Below, in pieces: positions 35,561 to 47,500 of a stretch of DNA of 64,000 nt. A program made the translations under genes and the position numbers. Position 1 is the stretch's first letter; each line of letters opens with the position of its first letter. This DNA comes from Dastarcus helophoroides (lineage: Eukaryota > Arthropoda > Insecta > Coleoptera > Bothrideridae). A model generated the notes under the pieces. It searched no databases. It worked only from the letters and a program-made list of their open reading frames with translations, and was not told where the DNA came from. The stretch is from assembly GCA_028583605.1 (NCBI GenBank), contig CM053325.1:48864987-48928986 (forward strand). Reading direction: 5' to 3'.

Positions 35561-35934
35561 ATCCGTCACTAGGGGAATTTCTGCTATCCCCTTTTTTTTC
35601 TCAAAATGTTTCTTTCAACTTACTTTTAATAAACAACCAGGCCCGAAACCAATAAGTGGGGGGCCCGATTAGATTTTTTTTGCGAGGCCCTATATTTTTT
35701 TTAAAGTTTTTGTTTTGGCTGAGTAGCTAGCTGAAATAAAATAATGTTAGTGCTCTTATAGAGTGTATATGTAAAACAAAACAAACTGAAATCTTTCAAT
35801 TTAACAAACTATGAAATTGCATAAACTGTTGGTAACTTCGGATAGCTGATTACAGAAAATTTTATTTCTGTTAATTTTATTTGAATAGTATTTTTTATTA
35901 CCTTTTATACGTAATATTAAGGAACACATCCTAG
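35561..35934. other. Intergenic DNA with a CAGGCCCGAAACC terminus-like motif
   Basis: CAGGCCCGAAACCAATAAG with GGGGGGCCCGATTAG and TTTTGCGAGGCCCT (35639-35690) resembles a hAT-type terminus; TTTGCGAGGCCCT also occurs at 617. No second end was found. The remainder shows no feature. Confidence 0.35.
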
Positions 35935-38900
35935 CTAACCATGGACGTAGCTAGAATAGGGAAGTATGGGGCGCTTGCCCCCTCTAGTTCATACAGCAAA
36001 CAGAAAATTTATGTGTTCAACTGGAAGCCCAAAAATTTCCTTACCAGCTTCAAAATGCATTCTTTCCTTGAAATATTTTTTTGAAATATCGACTTTTTTT
36101 TCAAATTTCGTATTTTTTAACAAAATTTGTGATTATTTGAAACTTTGCATTTATTCATAAAATTCAACTTCTTTTATCCAACATGACTTTATCAAAATTT
36201 CAAATTTTCATTTAAAAGTTCGTCGTTTTTTTCCCAAAATTTCGTCATTTCTGGAAATTCTACTTTTGCTAAAAATTTCGACTTTTTTAATTCTGTAAAT
36301 TTCAGCTTGTTTATTAAAATTTGACGTTTTCTCGAAATTTGGTCGATCTCGTGATAAAAACGGCAATTTTTTTTTAAATTAAAATTATTGTGAGAAAATT
36401 ACGAGAAAATCTTTTGGGAGTCTCAATTTGTTTGTCAAAGTTTTGAAGGGTATTGCACAATATTGGACATTTTCAGACTTCACATGAGACAAGATCTTGT
36501 CTTCCTATGAGTCGAGCAATCAAGAAAAGAAATATTCACCCAGGAAATTTCTACTTTTTCTAGAAATTTTTTTTTCTCATAAAATTCGTTTTTTTTAATT
36601 TGAAAAAATCTGATTCTCTCTGGAAAATTTCAAATTTTTACTACAATAATAAACGCTTTTTCTCAAACTTTGAATATTTTTCGCAGAATTATGATCATTT
36701 TCTCGTAATTTCGTCTTTTTTTAAGAGTTAAGATTATTTTTTTAAAAATTTCGACTTTTTTCTTCAAAGGGTCTAGTCGTACTTCCATAGCGAAGTTGCC
36801 CCCACCGGGAACCTATACCGTAATCTATGTCGTTACGTACAGAATGTCATTATAAATTAATATAGGTGCTTTCCCCCCTCCATCTTTGGTTACCATGGAG
36901 ATAATTAAAGAAAACCTTCCTCAGGCACCTTTTTTTCTAAGCGATCTATCAGCTTAACTATTGAAGCTAGCGAACGAAAACAAACTGTTTGTGATAGTAC
37001 ATTGCAGGATCCATTTTATAATTTTTTTTCAGGGGGGCTAGCCCTCCCTAGAAATATCAATAAAACACAAATAAAAATTTTCATTATTAATTTCTACAAT
37101 GTCTGTTGGAGTGACCACTTTACAAAAAATTCAGAAAATGTATTCACATGTCACCTAACAGCATACCAAGTTTCATTAAAATGCAGTTGGTGCAACATGT
37201 CAAAAAAAAATTTAATATGTCCGCATATAATCTCTAAACCTGCTGATATGAAGTAAATGTAATTATTATTACTATCCTACCTTAAGTACGTTTCCGTATT
37301 GAATAATATAACTTTGTGGATTACTTAAGGAATAAAAGTTCATATGAACCCAAGTTCCAATCTAATATTTATGAAATAGACCCTACAGTGAGATATTCAG
37401 TAACTTATTTTTATTAGCCACAGATCTCGTCTCTCGAAATTTTGCTACTTATTTCAGAACAATTCTTATTGGAGTGTTATTTGTCGAAAAGATGAGATAT
37501 TTATTAGTTATTTTTATAAAAGAATTTTATCCCAGGTACCTTTCCCGCAATTCAATGAACCATTTTAATTAGAGATAACATGTCAGAGTAAATTCACTTT
37601 CTTGTCACAATCGTAGAGATAATACATGGCCTATCATCAGAATCTTTTTTTATTCCTATATGGAACAAAATAAATAAATGAACCAGAATAAAAGTAAACA
37701 TTTTATGAATCTGAATGACAAGCACACTCCCTTATATCTTAAGGAATTAATCAAATTAAAAATAAATAGATTATCAAATGGGTTTTCCAATGATCCGCAA
37801 CATGGGCCCCTTTCCTTTAAAATTGTTAAAAGAGATGCAAGCCATGTTTAGGAAGTTGTCGTTAAAACGACTAAAGTTGTCTTGATTCAAAAAAATCAAC
37901 CTATTTTTGTATTTTTTTTTCAACCATAAAAAATCTTAGAATTTATTGACTCTGTTAAGTTTTTGTTGCTTTACCTCGTGTATAAATTGCTATAAATTTG
38001 TAAAGGTATTTTATTGCTTTCAGATATACATTTTTTGGTACTACATAACAATTCTTTATCTTTCATCTTTTTAAGACTTTAACATACAGGGGCATGGCAT
38101 TTTTCTCGTGAATAAAGTGAATAAATGCAAAAGATTCCCGCTAAGTCAAAGGGTTTTAGAAATATAAATAAAAATAGTTTTATTTTGCTGTATAATGAAA
38201 CAGCCTGTAACTTGGAAATAAAAAAGATTAGAACTTGAGTTCATATGAACTTTTATTCCTTAGGTAATACAAAAGTTATATTATTCAATATGGAAACGTA
38301 TTTACGGTAGGATAATAATAATAATTACATTTACTTCATATCAGCAGGCTTAGAGATTATATGCAGACATATTACATTTTTGTTGACATGTTGCACCAAT
38401 TGGATTTTAATGAAACTTGGTATGCTGTTATGTGACATATGAATATATTTTCTGTATTTTTTGTAAAGTGGTCACTCCAAAGACATAGAAATTAATAATG
38501 AAAATTGTATTTGTGTTTTATTGATATTTCTAGGAGGGTTAGCTCACCTGAAAAAAATTATAAAATGGATTCTGTGATGTACTACCACAAACAGTTTGTT
38601 TTCCTTAGCTACCTTCAATAGTTTAGCAGATAGATCGCTTAGAAAAAAAAGGTGCCTGAGGAAGGTTTTCTTTAATTATCTCCATGGTAACCAAAGATGG
38701 AGGGGGGAAATCCACCTATATTAATTTCTAATGACATTCTGTACGTCACGACATAGATCACGGTATAGGTTCCCGGTGGGGGCAACTTCGCTATGGAAGT
38801 ACGGCTAGACCCTTTGACTTTCTCTGGGAACATTTTGAATTTTTTGCCCATTCGAAGTTTTCTCAAAAATTTGTTTTTTTTTGTCAAATTTCGATAATTT

Positions 38901-39790
38901 TGTGAACATTTAGCTATTTTTAAAATTTTAGAATCTGATTTTTTGGAAATTTCGAATGATTTCTATTCCAGGAAATTTTAAATTTGATCTAAATATCCGA
39001 AATTTAATATTTTTTTGGTTATTTAATCTTTTTTCTCAATTTTGTTAAAATAATCTTTTTCCTAAAATTTGCAATTTTTCTTAATATTTGTGTTTTTCAA
39101 CAAATTTTTACTTTTATCTCAAAAATGTGATGTTTATGATTCTGAAAATTTTTCTCCATAAATTAGATCGGTGTGTTAATAAAAAATGTTGAGAAAAATA
39201 TTTTTAAGAATTTAGAGAAAAAAATTTCTTATAAATTTAACGTCTTTACTAAAGTTTAAATATTTTTGGAAATTCCGATTGTTTTTCTTCAAAACTTGAC
39301 CTTTTCACAAATCGTGATTTTTTTTTCGAAGTCCGTTTTTCTAACTATTTGTTTTTTCTTAATTTCTTTTTTAAATTAGATTCCCAGTAATTTCAAATTA
39401 TTGTTCGAAATTCATCTTATTCTGCAAACTTTGACTTTTATCTCAAAATTCTGAGAGAAATATTTTTGAAAATTGCAATATTTTTTATTTAAATTTGACT
39501 TGTTATGGAAATTTTCCTTTGGAAAATTCTTTTTTTTGGAATTTTCACTTTTTCGAAATTTTGTCATTTCTTGAAGTTTTCTGAAGGATTTCTTCTTAAA
39601 TTTTGGCTCTTTTTCGAAATTTCCACTTTAAGTCTAAAAATTCGATTTCTCCAGTTCGTGTAGTTTTTAAATGAAAATATATGTACACTATTACTCAGCT
39701 GGAAGGTTTTTTTTGTCCACGAATTTTTCAGAATAATTGTTGCCCCCCCCCCCCCTTACCAATGCATAATGTAAATCTCTGGATATAGAA
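35935..39790 (+). mobile_element. Family X copy (plus), interrupted by a foldback element
   Basis: The head at 35937 reads CCATGGACGTAGCTAGAATA, then GGCGCTTGCCCC and GTGTTCAACTGGAAG. A T-rich AAATTTCGACTTTTTT body follows to 36763 and resumes at 38818-39660. The tail near 39680 has GTACACTATTACTCAGCTGG and ends in a 15-C run (39740-39754). An island with ATTGGACATTTTCAGAC at about 36460-36545 matches islands in the copies at 44330 and (inverted) 58670. Boundaries are approximate and no target duplication was found. Confidence 0.5.
36764..38817. mobile_element. Foldback element with ~595-bp inverted arms
   Basis: Left arm 36764-37363 and right arm 38226-38817 are inverted copies over their whole length with few mismatches. 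Matching blocks run from AAGGGTCTAGTCGTACTTCC at the outer edge, through CACCGGGAACCTATACCG and TGGTTACCATGGAGATAATT, to GTTCATATGAAC at the inner edge. The ~860-bp spacer has no open frame. The outer edges abut AT filler, so a target duplication could not be read. The 84-codon frame at 37002-37256 lies in an arm and has no recognised domain. Confidence 0.9.
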
Positions 39791-39925
39791 ACCTAAACTT
39801 GGTTAGTACATCCAATTAATGACTACACCGGGAAGTGAGCAATGCCTAACATGGAACGTGTTTTTTTAGAAAGTGAAACCTTGAGGAAATAAAATGATTA
39901 CATTTTCTACAAAAAGTTATTTAAT

Positions 39926-39975
39926 TCCACGCGGACGAAGTAGCGGATAGCCACTAGTATTATAATAAACACAAT
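39926..39975 (-). repeat. Inverted head fragment of the SINE-like repeat
   Basis: On the minus strand it reads ACTAGTGGCTATCCGCTACT then TCGTCCGCGTGGAAT, the head of the family at 10031. Confidence 0.55.
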
Positions 39976-39979
39976 AATA

Positions 39980-41477
39980 AATCTCATCCATCAACGCCAA
40001 CTTAAAATAAATATTTTTTTTTTTATTATTTGAATAATTTATCCTTTATGGTCAAAAGCAATTTGCTTTAAATATCGAAACATAACTTTGTTGTTGCTAA
40101 TTTTGGTGGTGATGCGAGGCTCCTCCAATCGCCTTAAATCCGGCTCTGTCTAACCTGTGGCCAACTCAGGCTTGTCTGAAAAAAAAATTGTTCTGGTTTT
40201 GAATGGGAATGCAATTTCAGTACTGATGGATACAAAAAAAGATAAATTGATTTTTTTATATTTTATTCCTTTTAAAACTTTTATACAAAAATTTTATTAA
40301 ATATACTTAGATTATAATATCACATTTCTGATGTGGATATTACAACCCACACATTTAACTACTTAAAAATTAGTAGTTTGTAGTTAAAAATTAATAACTG
40401 CCTAACTGATTAAAAAAGAATAGTTTCCTTCTAATCTCCCCTAAAATGAAAGTCTACAGCCCGAAAAACTTTAAGCTAAAAGAACTAATTACATTGGTAC
40501 AAACAGTAGGCGCCAAATTTCCTTCAATATATTTTTTACCCTGCAAGTGGTTCTTAAAGTAAAGCTGCAGCTTCAGTGACAATGACAGCGCAAATATGAT
40601 TTTTTTCTATACACAGTAAATTGATGATTTTTTGCAACACTCCCATGTCACTATTACCATGATAAGTTTGTCGAACTGTAATAGGCACATTAAAATCGCC
40701 TCATTATTTTCTACTCACAACCAAGTCTACATAGTGAAATTATCAATACCTCAGAAATTGATTAAACATTTAAAATTATCACAAATGATAATTACGATAA
40801 CATAAAAAATGATTACATGTCTGGGTTTTTATAAATATTTAAAACAATACACAATTATTGTCACTTGAAACAAAATAAATTATATTGATGAAATAAAAAA
40901 TAATCAACATGATTAATAACAAGATGCCTGCAGAGAGTTAACGTTGTAAGAAATATCTATCATTGGTGTTCATTAAAGCTGTTGTTTTAGTAGGTTACTA
41001 ACAGAAATATTTCTAGAAATTCAATTCAAATTTCTTTAGACAGAAATACTAAAAAATAGCAATAACAAGTTAAAATAAATTAAATTTGGTTTTAGATAAA
41101 ATAAATTAAGTTTGGTTTTATTTAAAATAAATTAAGATTTTCTTTAAGTAACAGTGTAAGTACCTAACTGTTGAATGCCTGGAAATATTTCCCCTCTTTA
41201 AGTACTATATTCAGTAAATAGCAGCAATAAATTACAAACTGAATACTTAGTTACAAATTGGATCTTAAAATGTACAACAAAGTACGAATTTTTTAGTTTA
41301 AACATATCACCGATTTCTGGAAAATAAAAAAATTTATCAGCCTTTGTCTCACAAAGGCTTACAGTGAACACATGTTGAGAAGGTACAATAGTTTTTTTCG
41401 AAATAGCGTCAACAATTCAATAAATCTAATACTTTTTGGAAGTCACAGCCTATCTATTCCACAATCATAGATAGAAT
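39980..41477. other. 3' flank and probable 3' UTR of cue
   Basis: No coding frame. Immediately downstream of the cue stop (minus strand) the sequence is AT-rich; a candidate AATAAA poly(A) signal on the minus strand is at 41117-41122, about 355 bp past the stop. A tandem repeat sits at 41072-41145. Where the transcript ends cannot be decided from sequence. Confidence 0.4.
41072..41145. repeat. Short tandem repeat, ~28 bp x 2.6
   Basis: Units resembling AAAATAAATTAAGTTTGG followed by TTTTAT are repeated. It overlaps the candidate poly(A) signal of cue. Confidence 0.75.
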
Positions 41478-41579
41478 TTAATACATCAGATCGTCACCAT
41501 TCTCTATATTCGATAACAACTTCTTTTTATCATCATGCTTCGATTGGTACCCCTTTAGCTTAGACGGTTCAAAACATGG
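41478..41579 (-). CDS. cue: cue terminal exon
   Basis: After a 55-bp intron (41580-41634; acceptor CTTTGCAG|CCA) the last 33 codons encode PCFEPSKLKGYQSKHDDKKK then LLSNIENGDDLMY and TAA. The PCFEP start and acidic end agree with the conserved C-terminus of insect cueball. Without splicing, the frame would instead run on 18 residues into intron. Confidence 0.92.
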   Translation of the reverse strand, partial: PCFEPSKLKGYQSKHDDKKKLLSNIENGDDLMY

Positions 41580-44500
41580 CTGCAAAGTGAGACAGTGATA
41601 ACAAATTTAATAATAACAAAAATGGAATATTTACCGTTTCACACACATTCATGTTACAACAGTTTTCGATGGTGATCTCACACTGTTCTGTCGGTTGAGG
41701 TCTCAATGTTAGTGGTGTGACATTTTTGTTAACAATGTACCTTCTCTTTATTCTAGGTGTTGGGCGTCTTCTTATGTACACTATGACTCCAATTAGGACT
41801 AAAGAGAGCATGACTGTTATGAACATGGCGACTAGCATTCCTATAAAAACTGGATCACTGAAGTAGTCAAGAGGGGTCAACCTATTAAGGTCTTCCTTGC
41901 ACCTGAAACAAAAATGTAGAAGTCAAGTAGATAATTTTTAACAAAAAAACAAATTTTATTCATTTTTTATTGGCTTTTTCTTCACCAGTTGATTTTTCCA
42001 TAAATCCAGATTTTCATTTTGTTAAGGATGTGAAAGAAGCAATTGACGACAAAAAAACCAATAAAAAATGACTGAAATTAGTACAACTTCGCAAAGAAGA
42101 TACAAGGAGTACCTAAGGAAACAAATGTTATCATCATACGCTATTATTTAATATAATTATTACATATGGCAAATACTATGTAAAAATCAAATGATACTAG
42201 GATGATACTTTGAAAAAGAAGGGGACTGCTTACAAGAGAAATTAAATTTAATACAGGAATTTGTTAATTCACTTAAAATGTTGACAACCTGTTTTTTTAG
42301 AGATCGATCGAAGTTTTCACCAGTTTCATCCAAAAAACCAGATTTCGGATTTAAACAGAATAAAATTTCATAAAGAGGTGGTCATTTTATAAAAGAAATT
42401 CCAGATTTAACCCCATAACCATTTCGTTTTTACACTAGAAATTAAAGATAAAATCTTCAGAAAATAAGTAGAAATATATAATAGAAAACCAGAAATTAAA
42501 AATAATATATTTCTTAGGTTTCCAAGTTTAAAATGTTAGGGCAAAGAAAATATTAAAAGCTATTTTAAAAAATTGGATTTTAAAATGAAATTTCGAAAAA
42601 TCTTTGTTTCATAGTTTCGAGAAAAATGTCGAAACTTTGGGTTGAAAAACGAAATCAAAATTTCCAAATAAGATTCTTAAAATTTTGAGATTATGCCAAA
42701 TGTTTATCTTTAATCTCGAAAATTTGATTTCAAATTTGAATATTCGATTCTTTTTGGAAGTTCCCTCATTTAAATCCAAGATTTCTCTTCCGACTTAAAA
42801 TTTTCAGAAAAAAACTGTTGCATTTGAAGTGGAAGACGCGAAATAAAAAATCAAAAATGTCGAAGTTGAATTTGAAATTTTCACAAAAATTATAACAATA
42901 ATTAAACTTTTTTCGAAATTTCTACTTCCCTACTCTCAACATTTTGACTTTAAACTTTAATTTTGCAAGAAAAATGTACAATTATTTAGTTCAATATTTT
43001 TAAACTTTACTACCATATTTTGAGAAAAAAGTTCATACTTCTCGGGGGATTTAGGATTTCTCAAAAAGTCGAAATTTTGAGAAAATTTTTGTTTAATTTA
43101 TTTTTTCAGATTCGGTTTTCTTTCAAAAATGTCAACATTTTGTATACGTTTTCTTCAAACTACAAACTTATAATGTCGGTATCTTTTTTTTAATTTAAAT
43201 TTCTTATAATTTTACTATTTTCGAAATGTAAATAAAGTCTTAAAAACTCGAAATGTCGAAAAAAAAAGAATTTTGCAAAAGCATTAGGAATTTCGTTTGC
43301 TTTTTCCGCTTCTAGGAACAGGCTTCTAAATGTTAGTTTATTTATTACTTTATTTATTTAATTATTTGCCAATGACTACTGATGGTAATTCTTAAATTAG
43401 CAGATAAACATTGAAATTGCTTGTTTTTATTATGTAAGTTTGTTTATTAATGCAATTTTCAATTTTTATTAATTTCGATTTCGGTTCGAGTAGAAGCCAA
43501 AATTTGGTTTCGACCAAAAATATAGTTTCATTCAGTGTCTAGTTTTTTTTTTTCAACAGAACCAACACAATTTTAAGAAAACAAGACAAAATTTTGGAAT
43601 ATAATGTTTTTAGTGAAGTAAGTTTCAAATTTATTGTTTCAAGAAAAAGTTGAACATTCCAGTTTAAACTCGTCATGTCGGGTTGGAGTCAAAATGTTGT
43701 GGTCTTTTTCGGGTAATTTTTAATTTCCCGATTATGACTTTTCTTTTTCAATCCAGTAAAGTTTCAAATGCGCAATTTTTTCAGTTTCATACTAAATTGA
43801 CGAAATGTTTAGATCAGGCTTTCTTAACCTGACGTCCAATGGACCCCCGAAAATTTATATTCTCAACTGGGGGTCTTTTTCTAGCAATTTTCATTTTTTC
43901 TTCAAAATTCGTCCAATCTCAAAATTTCTACATTTTTTGGGAATTTTCGACTTTTTTTCTTAAAAATCGTCTTTTTTCACAAAATTTGTTTTTTATTTTG
44001 AAATTTCGAATCTATTCTGAAAAGTCTTTCCTAAAATTTTGAATTTTTATCTCAAAATTCGCTACTTCTCCTTCGACCTTTTCTAAAAATGTCGACTTTT
44101 TCTAAAAATTTTGAATTTTTTTTTTAAATTTCGACTGTCTGCAAATTTCGTTTTGCTTATCAAAATTTACCTTTTCCTCAAAATTGGGTCGAGCTTTTGA
44201 TAAAATAGTAAAAATTTTGAGAATAGTTATACGGAAATTTGGAAAAATATTTTTTAGAAATTTCAAGTGTTTTATTTTTGATCCAACTTTCTGAAAATTC
44301 CAATTGTTTGTCAAAATTTCGACGTTTATCTCAATATTGGACATTTTCTGACATGGTGTCATGGTTGGAGAGCTTGTCCCAATTAATTTATGCAATCGTT
44401 AAAAAATAAATCTTCAGCCGAGAAATTTTGACCTTTTTGAAATTCAGACTTTTTCCTAAAATTTTTACTTTTTCTCAAAATTCGCCCTTTTTTCGGAATT

Positions 44501-47500
44501 TCGAAAAAATTCGACTTTGGAAAATTTCGAATTTTTACTAGATTTAGATTTTCTTTTCAAAAATAGTTACAGTTTTTTAAAATTTCGATTCTGACCTCAA
44601 AATTGCTAAATTTCAAAATCCGTCAATTTTCGAAATTTCGATTCACCACAAAACCCGATTCTTTGTTTCAGAAAATGCAAAAGTTTCATTTTTATCTCGA
44701 AATTTGGTTTTCGTTGTCAAAATTTATCTGTTTCTCGGAATTATAACTGCTTTTTTAAAATTTGTTTTTGTTTTAATTGAGGTTTTGTTCACAAAATTCA
44801 TCTTTTTTTGTAACTTTAGACTATTGACAAAATTCCTTTTTTTCTAAAGATGTGAATTTTTCTGGCGAATTTCGAATTTTTTCTCGATATTTCGATCATT
44901 TTCACATTTCGGTTTTTTTTAATTTCGGTATTTTTTTTTTAGCAACTGATTTTTCAGACATTTTTAAAGGTCGCATTTTTCTCGAAATTTTGATTTTTAT
45001 CTCAAAATTCGATATTTAGTATTTCTGGTAATTTCGAATCTTTCCTTAAAATTCGTTCTTTCCTCAAAATGTTGACTTTTTCTTTTAAAATTAGTCTTTT
45101 TATCCCACAATTAGCGTTTTTTTTTAAATCATTTTTTTCCAAATTTTAACTTCATTCTAAAAATTCTACTTTTTGAACTTCTCTTATAAAAAGAGTATTT
45201 CGTCTTTTTCCGAATACTTTCGATTTTATAAAATTTAATTTTTCTGAAATTGCAACATTTATGTTGTCATATTTCGCCTCGTTTTTAAAATTTTGACTTC
45301 TATCTCAACAGGAGAAGTTTTATGTTTCTAGAAATGTTCTCGAAATTAGCTTTTACTAAAATTTTGACTTTTCCAAATCAAAATTTCGAGAAAAAGGCGA
45401 CCTGTAAAAATGTCTGGAAAATTAGTTACTAAAAAAATACCGGAATTTCGAAAAAAAAACCGAAATGTGAAAACAATCGAAATATCGAGAAAAAATTCTA
45501 AATTCGCCAGAAAAATTTTCATCTTTAGAAAAAAAGGAATTTGGTTTCCAAACTTCGAATCTAATAAATGTTCAAACCTATTGGCCTGTGCATTAAAAAT
45601 GTTGGGAAAAATATTTTTTCAAAATTTCAAGATTATTGTAAATTCAGCCTCTTTAGCGAAATTTAAATAAAACAATTTCGAGAACAATATTTTTGGAATT
45701 TGCGATTTTATTTCTCACAATTCGAACTTCTGAAACTTTCACTTCTTTCTCAAAATTACTTTTGGAAAAACTTTTTCAAATTTTTGGGTTTTTCCAAAAG
45801 GTCGAGTTTTTATTTTAAATTTGATTTATGAAAATTTCGACTTTTTTCCGAAATTGGGGGTTTTCTCTTAATCCTTCTTTTTCTGAATCACGATTTTGTA
45901 CTGAAAATTCAACTTTTTTCTCTCAAAATTGGGCTATTTGTTGAACATTTTTGAATGTTTTTTAAAATTATGATCTTTTTCTTGAAATTTTGGCTACATT
46001 TTTTAAAATTGTTTTTTTTTGTTTGAAATCCATTTTCGTAATATTAAGACTTTCTAAAATTTATATTTTTTAAATTTGAATTTTTGTCTCAAAATTGGTT
46101 TTATTTTCGAAATTTCGACTTACATTTCAAAATTTAATGTCTTCCGAAAAAAAAATTACTTAACATTTGGCCTTTTCTCCAAATTTAGACTTTTTTGCAA
46201 AATAAAGAAATTTTGAGGAAAATTATATTTTTCAAAATTTGTTTGTTTTGCAAAATCGCATGGAAATTTTAATAAAAACCTAAAAATTCTGAGAACAGTA
46301 TATTCAGGAAATTTAATACAAAAAAATCTTTTAAATTTCAAGATTAAGTTAAAAATGAAAGTCAAAATTCTGGGAGAGACAACTTTAGAAATTGGGTTCT
46401 CTATCAATTTATTCCCAAAACTATGACTTTTCTTATAAAATTTCAATTTTGAAAATTCCCATCTATTTGCAAAGTCTCCGAAAGGTTTAGTTTTTATTTT
46501 AAATTCGATTTTACGACTTTTTTCTCAAAGTTAGGTTATTTTTCGAAATTTCGAATTTAATCTGAAAATTTGATCTTTTTATTTTATGTATTGGTTAAGT
46601 GAAAATAGACATATACTCTGTTAGCTCCTCCTGAACGAAATTTCACCAAAAAGGCAAGGGAGATGTTAGAAGGAGGGGGCTAGAAAGGGGGCAGTGTGAT
46701 CAAGACCACTGAACTAAAAATTGTAAAAGAGAAAATATTTTGGAATCCTTAGGGGTAGCTTTTTAAAATAATTTCTCACATGATATACTGATTAAAAGTT
46801 GGAACTTTAATTGCACCAAGTAACCCTCCATTTTAGTCAATATTTTTTTCTTCAATCATTAACTAGGAAAATAGTATGTGCCAGTAAGCAAGACCTAACT
46901 GTCAAATTCCAAATTCGTTGATTACATAGTCTTCGTGAAAAACATCTCTATGACAGATAAATGGATGGGCAAAAAAAGAGATTATGATTCCGTTTTACCA
47001 GTTGTACCAGTTAAGGTATGGTTTAGAATTTGAAAATTTAATGTCAAATATATTTCTAGTAGATTTTTTAAACTGTCGACTTTTTCTTTACAAATTTTGT
47101 ATTTAATCCTAGAAGTTAGAAAAAAGTTGGATTTTCGAGTTTTAAATTTCAAGCTAAAATTCCAGATTTAAAATAAAGGTTTAAATTTCTAGGAAGCAAT
47201 TGATAAAAAAGAAATTCAAGATTTAGGGAGTAATTTTGAAAAAAAATATGCAATAATGAAGAAAAGATCTCACATATTTGAGCTTAAAAATTATTTTGGA
47301 CTTTAAATCTTGGTAAAATCTCATATATTCGACTTTTGTTCTAAGCAATATTTACTTTTTCATTCTACAAGGAAGCTGTTCTGTCAAAGCTTTCATGAAG
47401 AACCCACCACTGTTTGATATTATTCATTTAAAGAAGCTAAAAAAAGTCATTATAACATCCCCAATCTGCTACAAACCAAAGTTATAGTATAATATATTTA

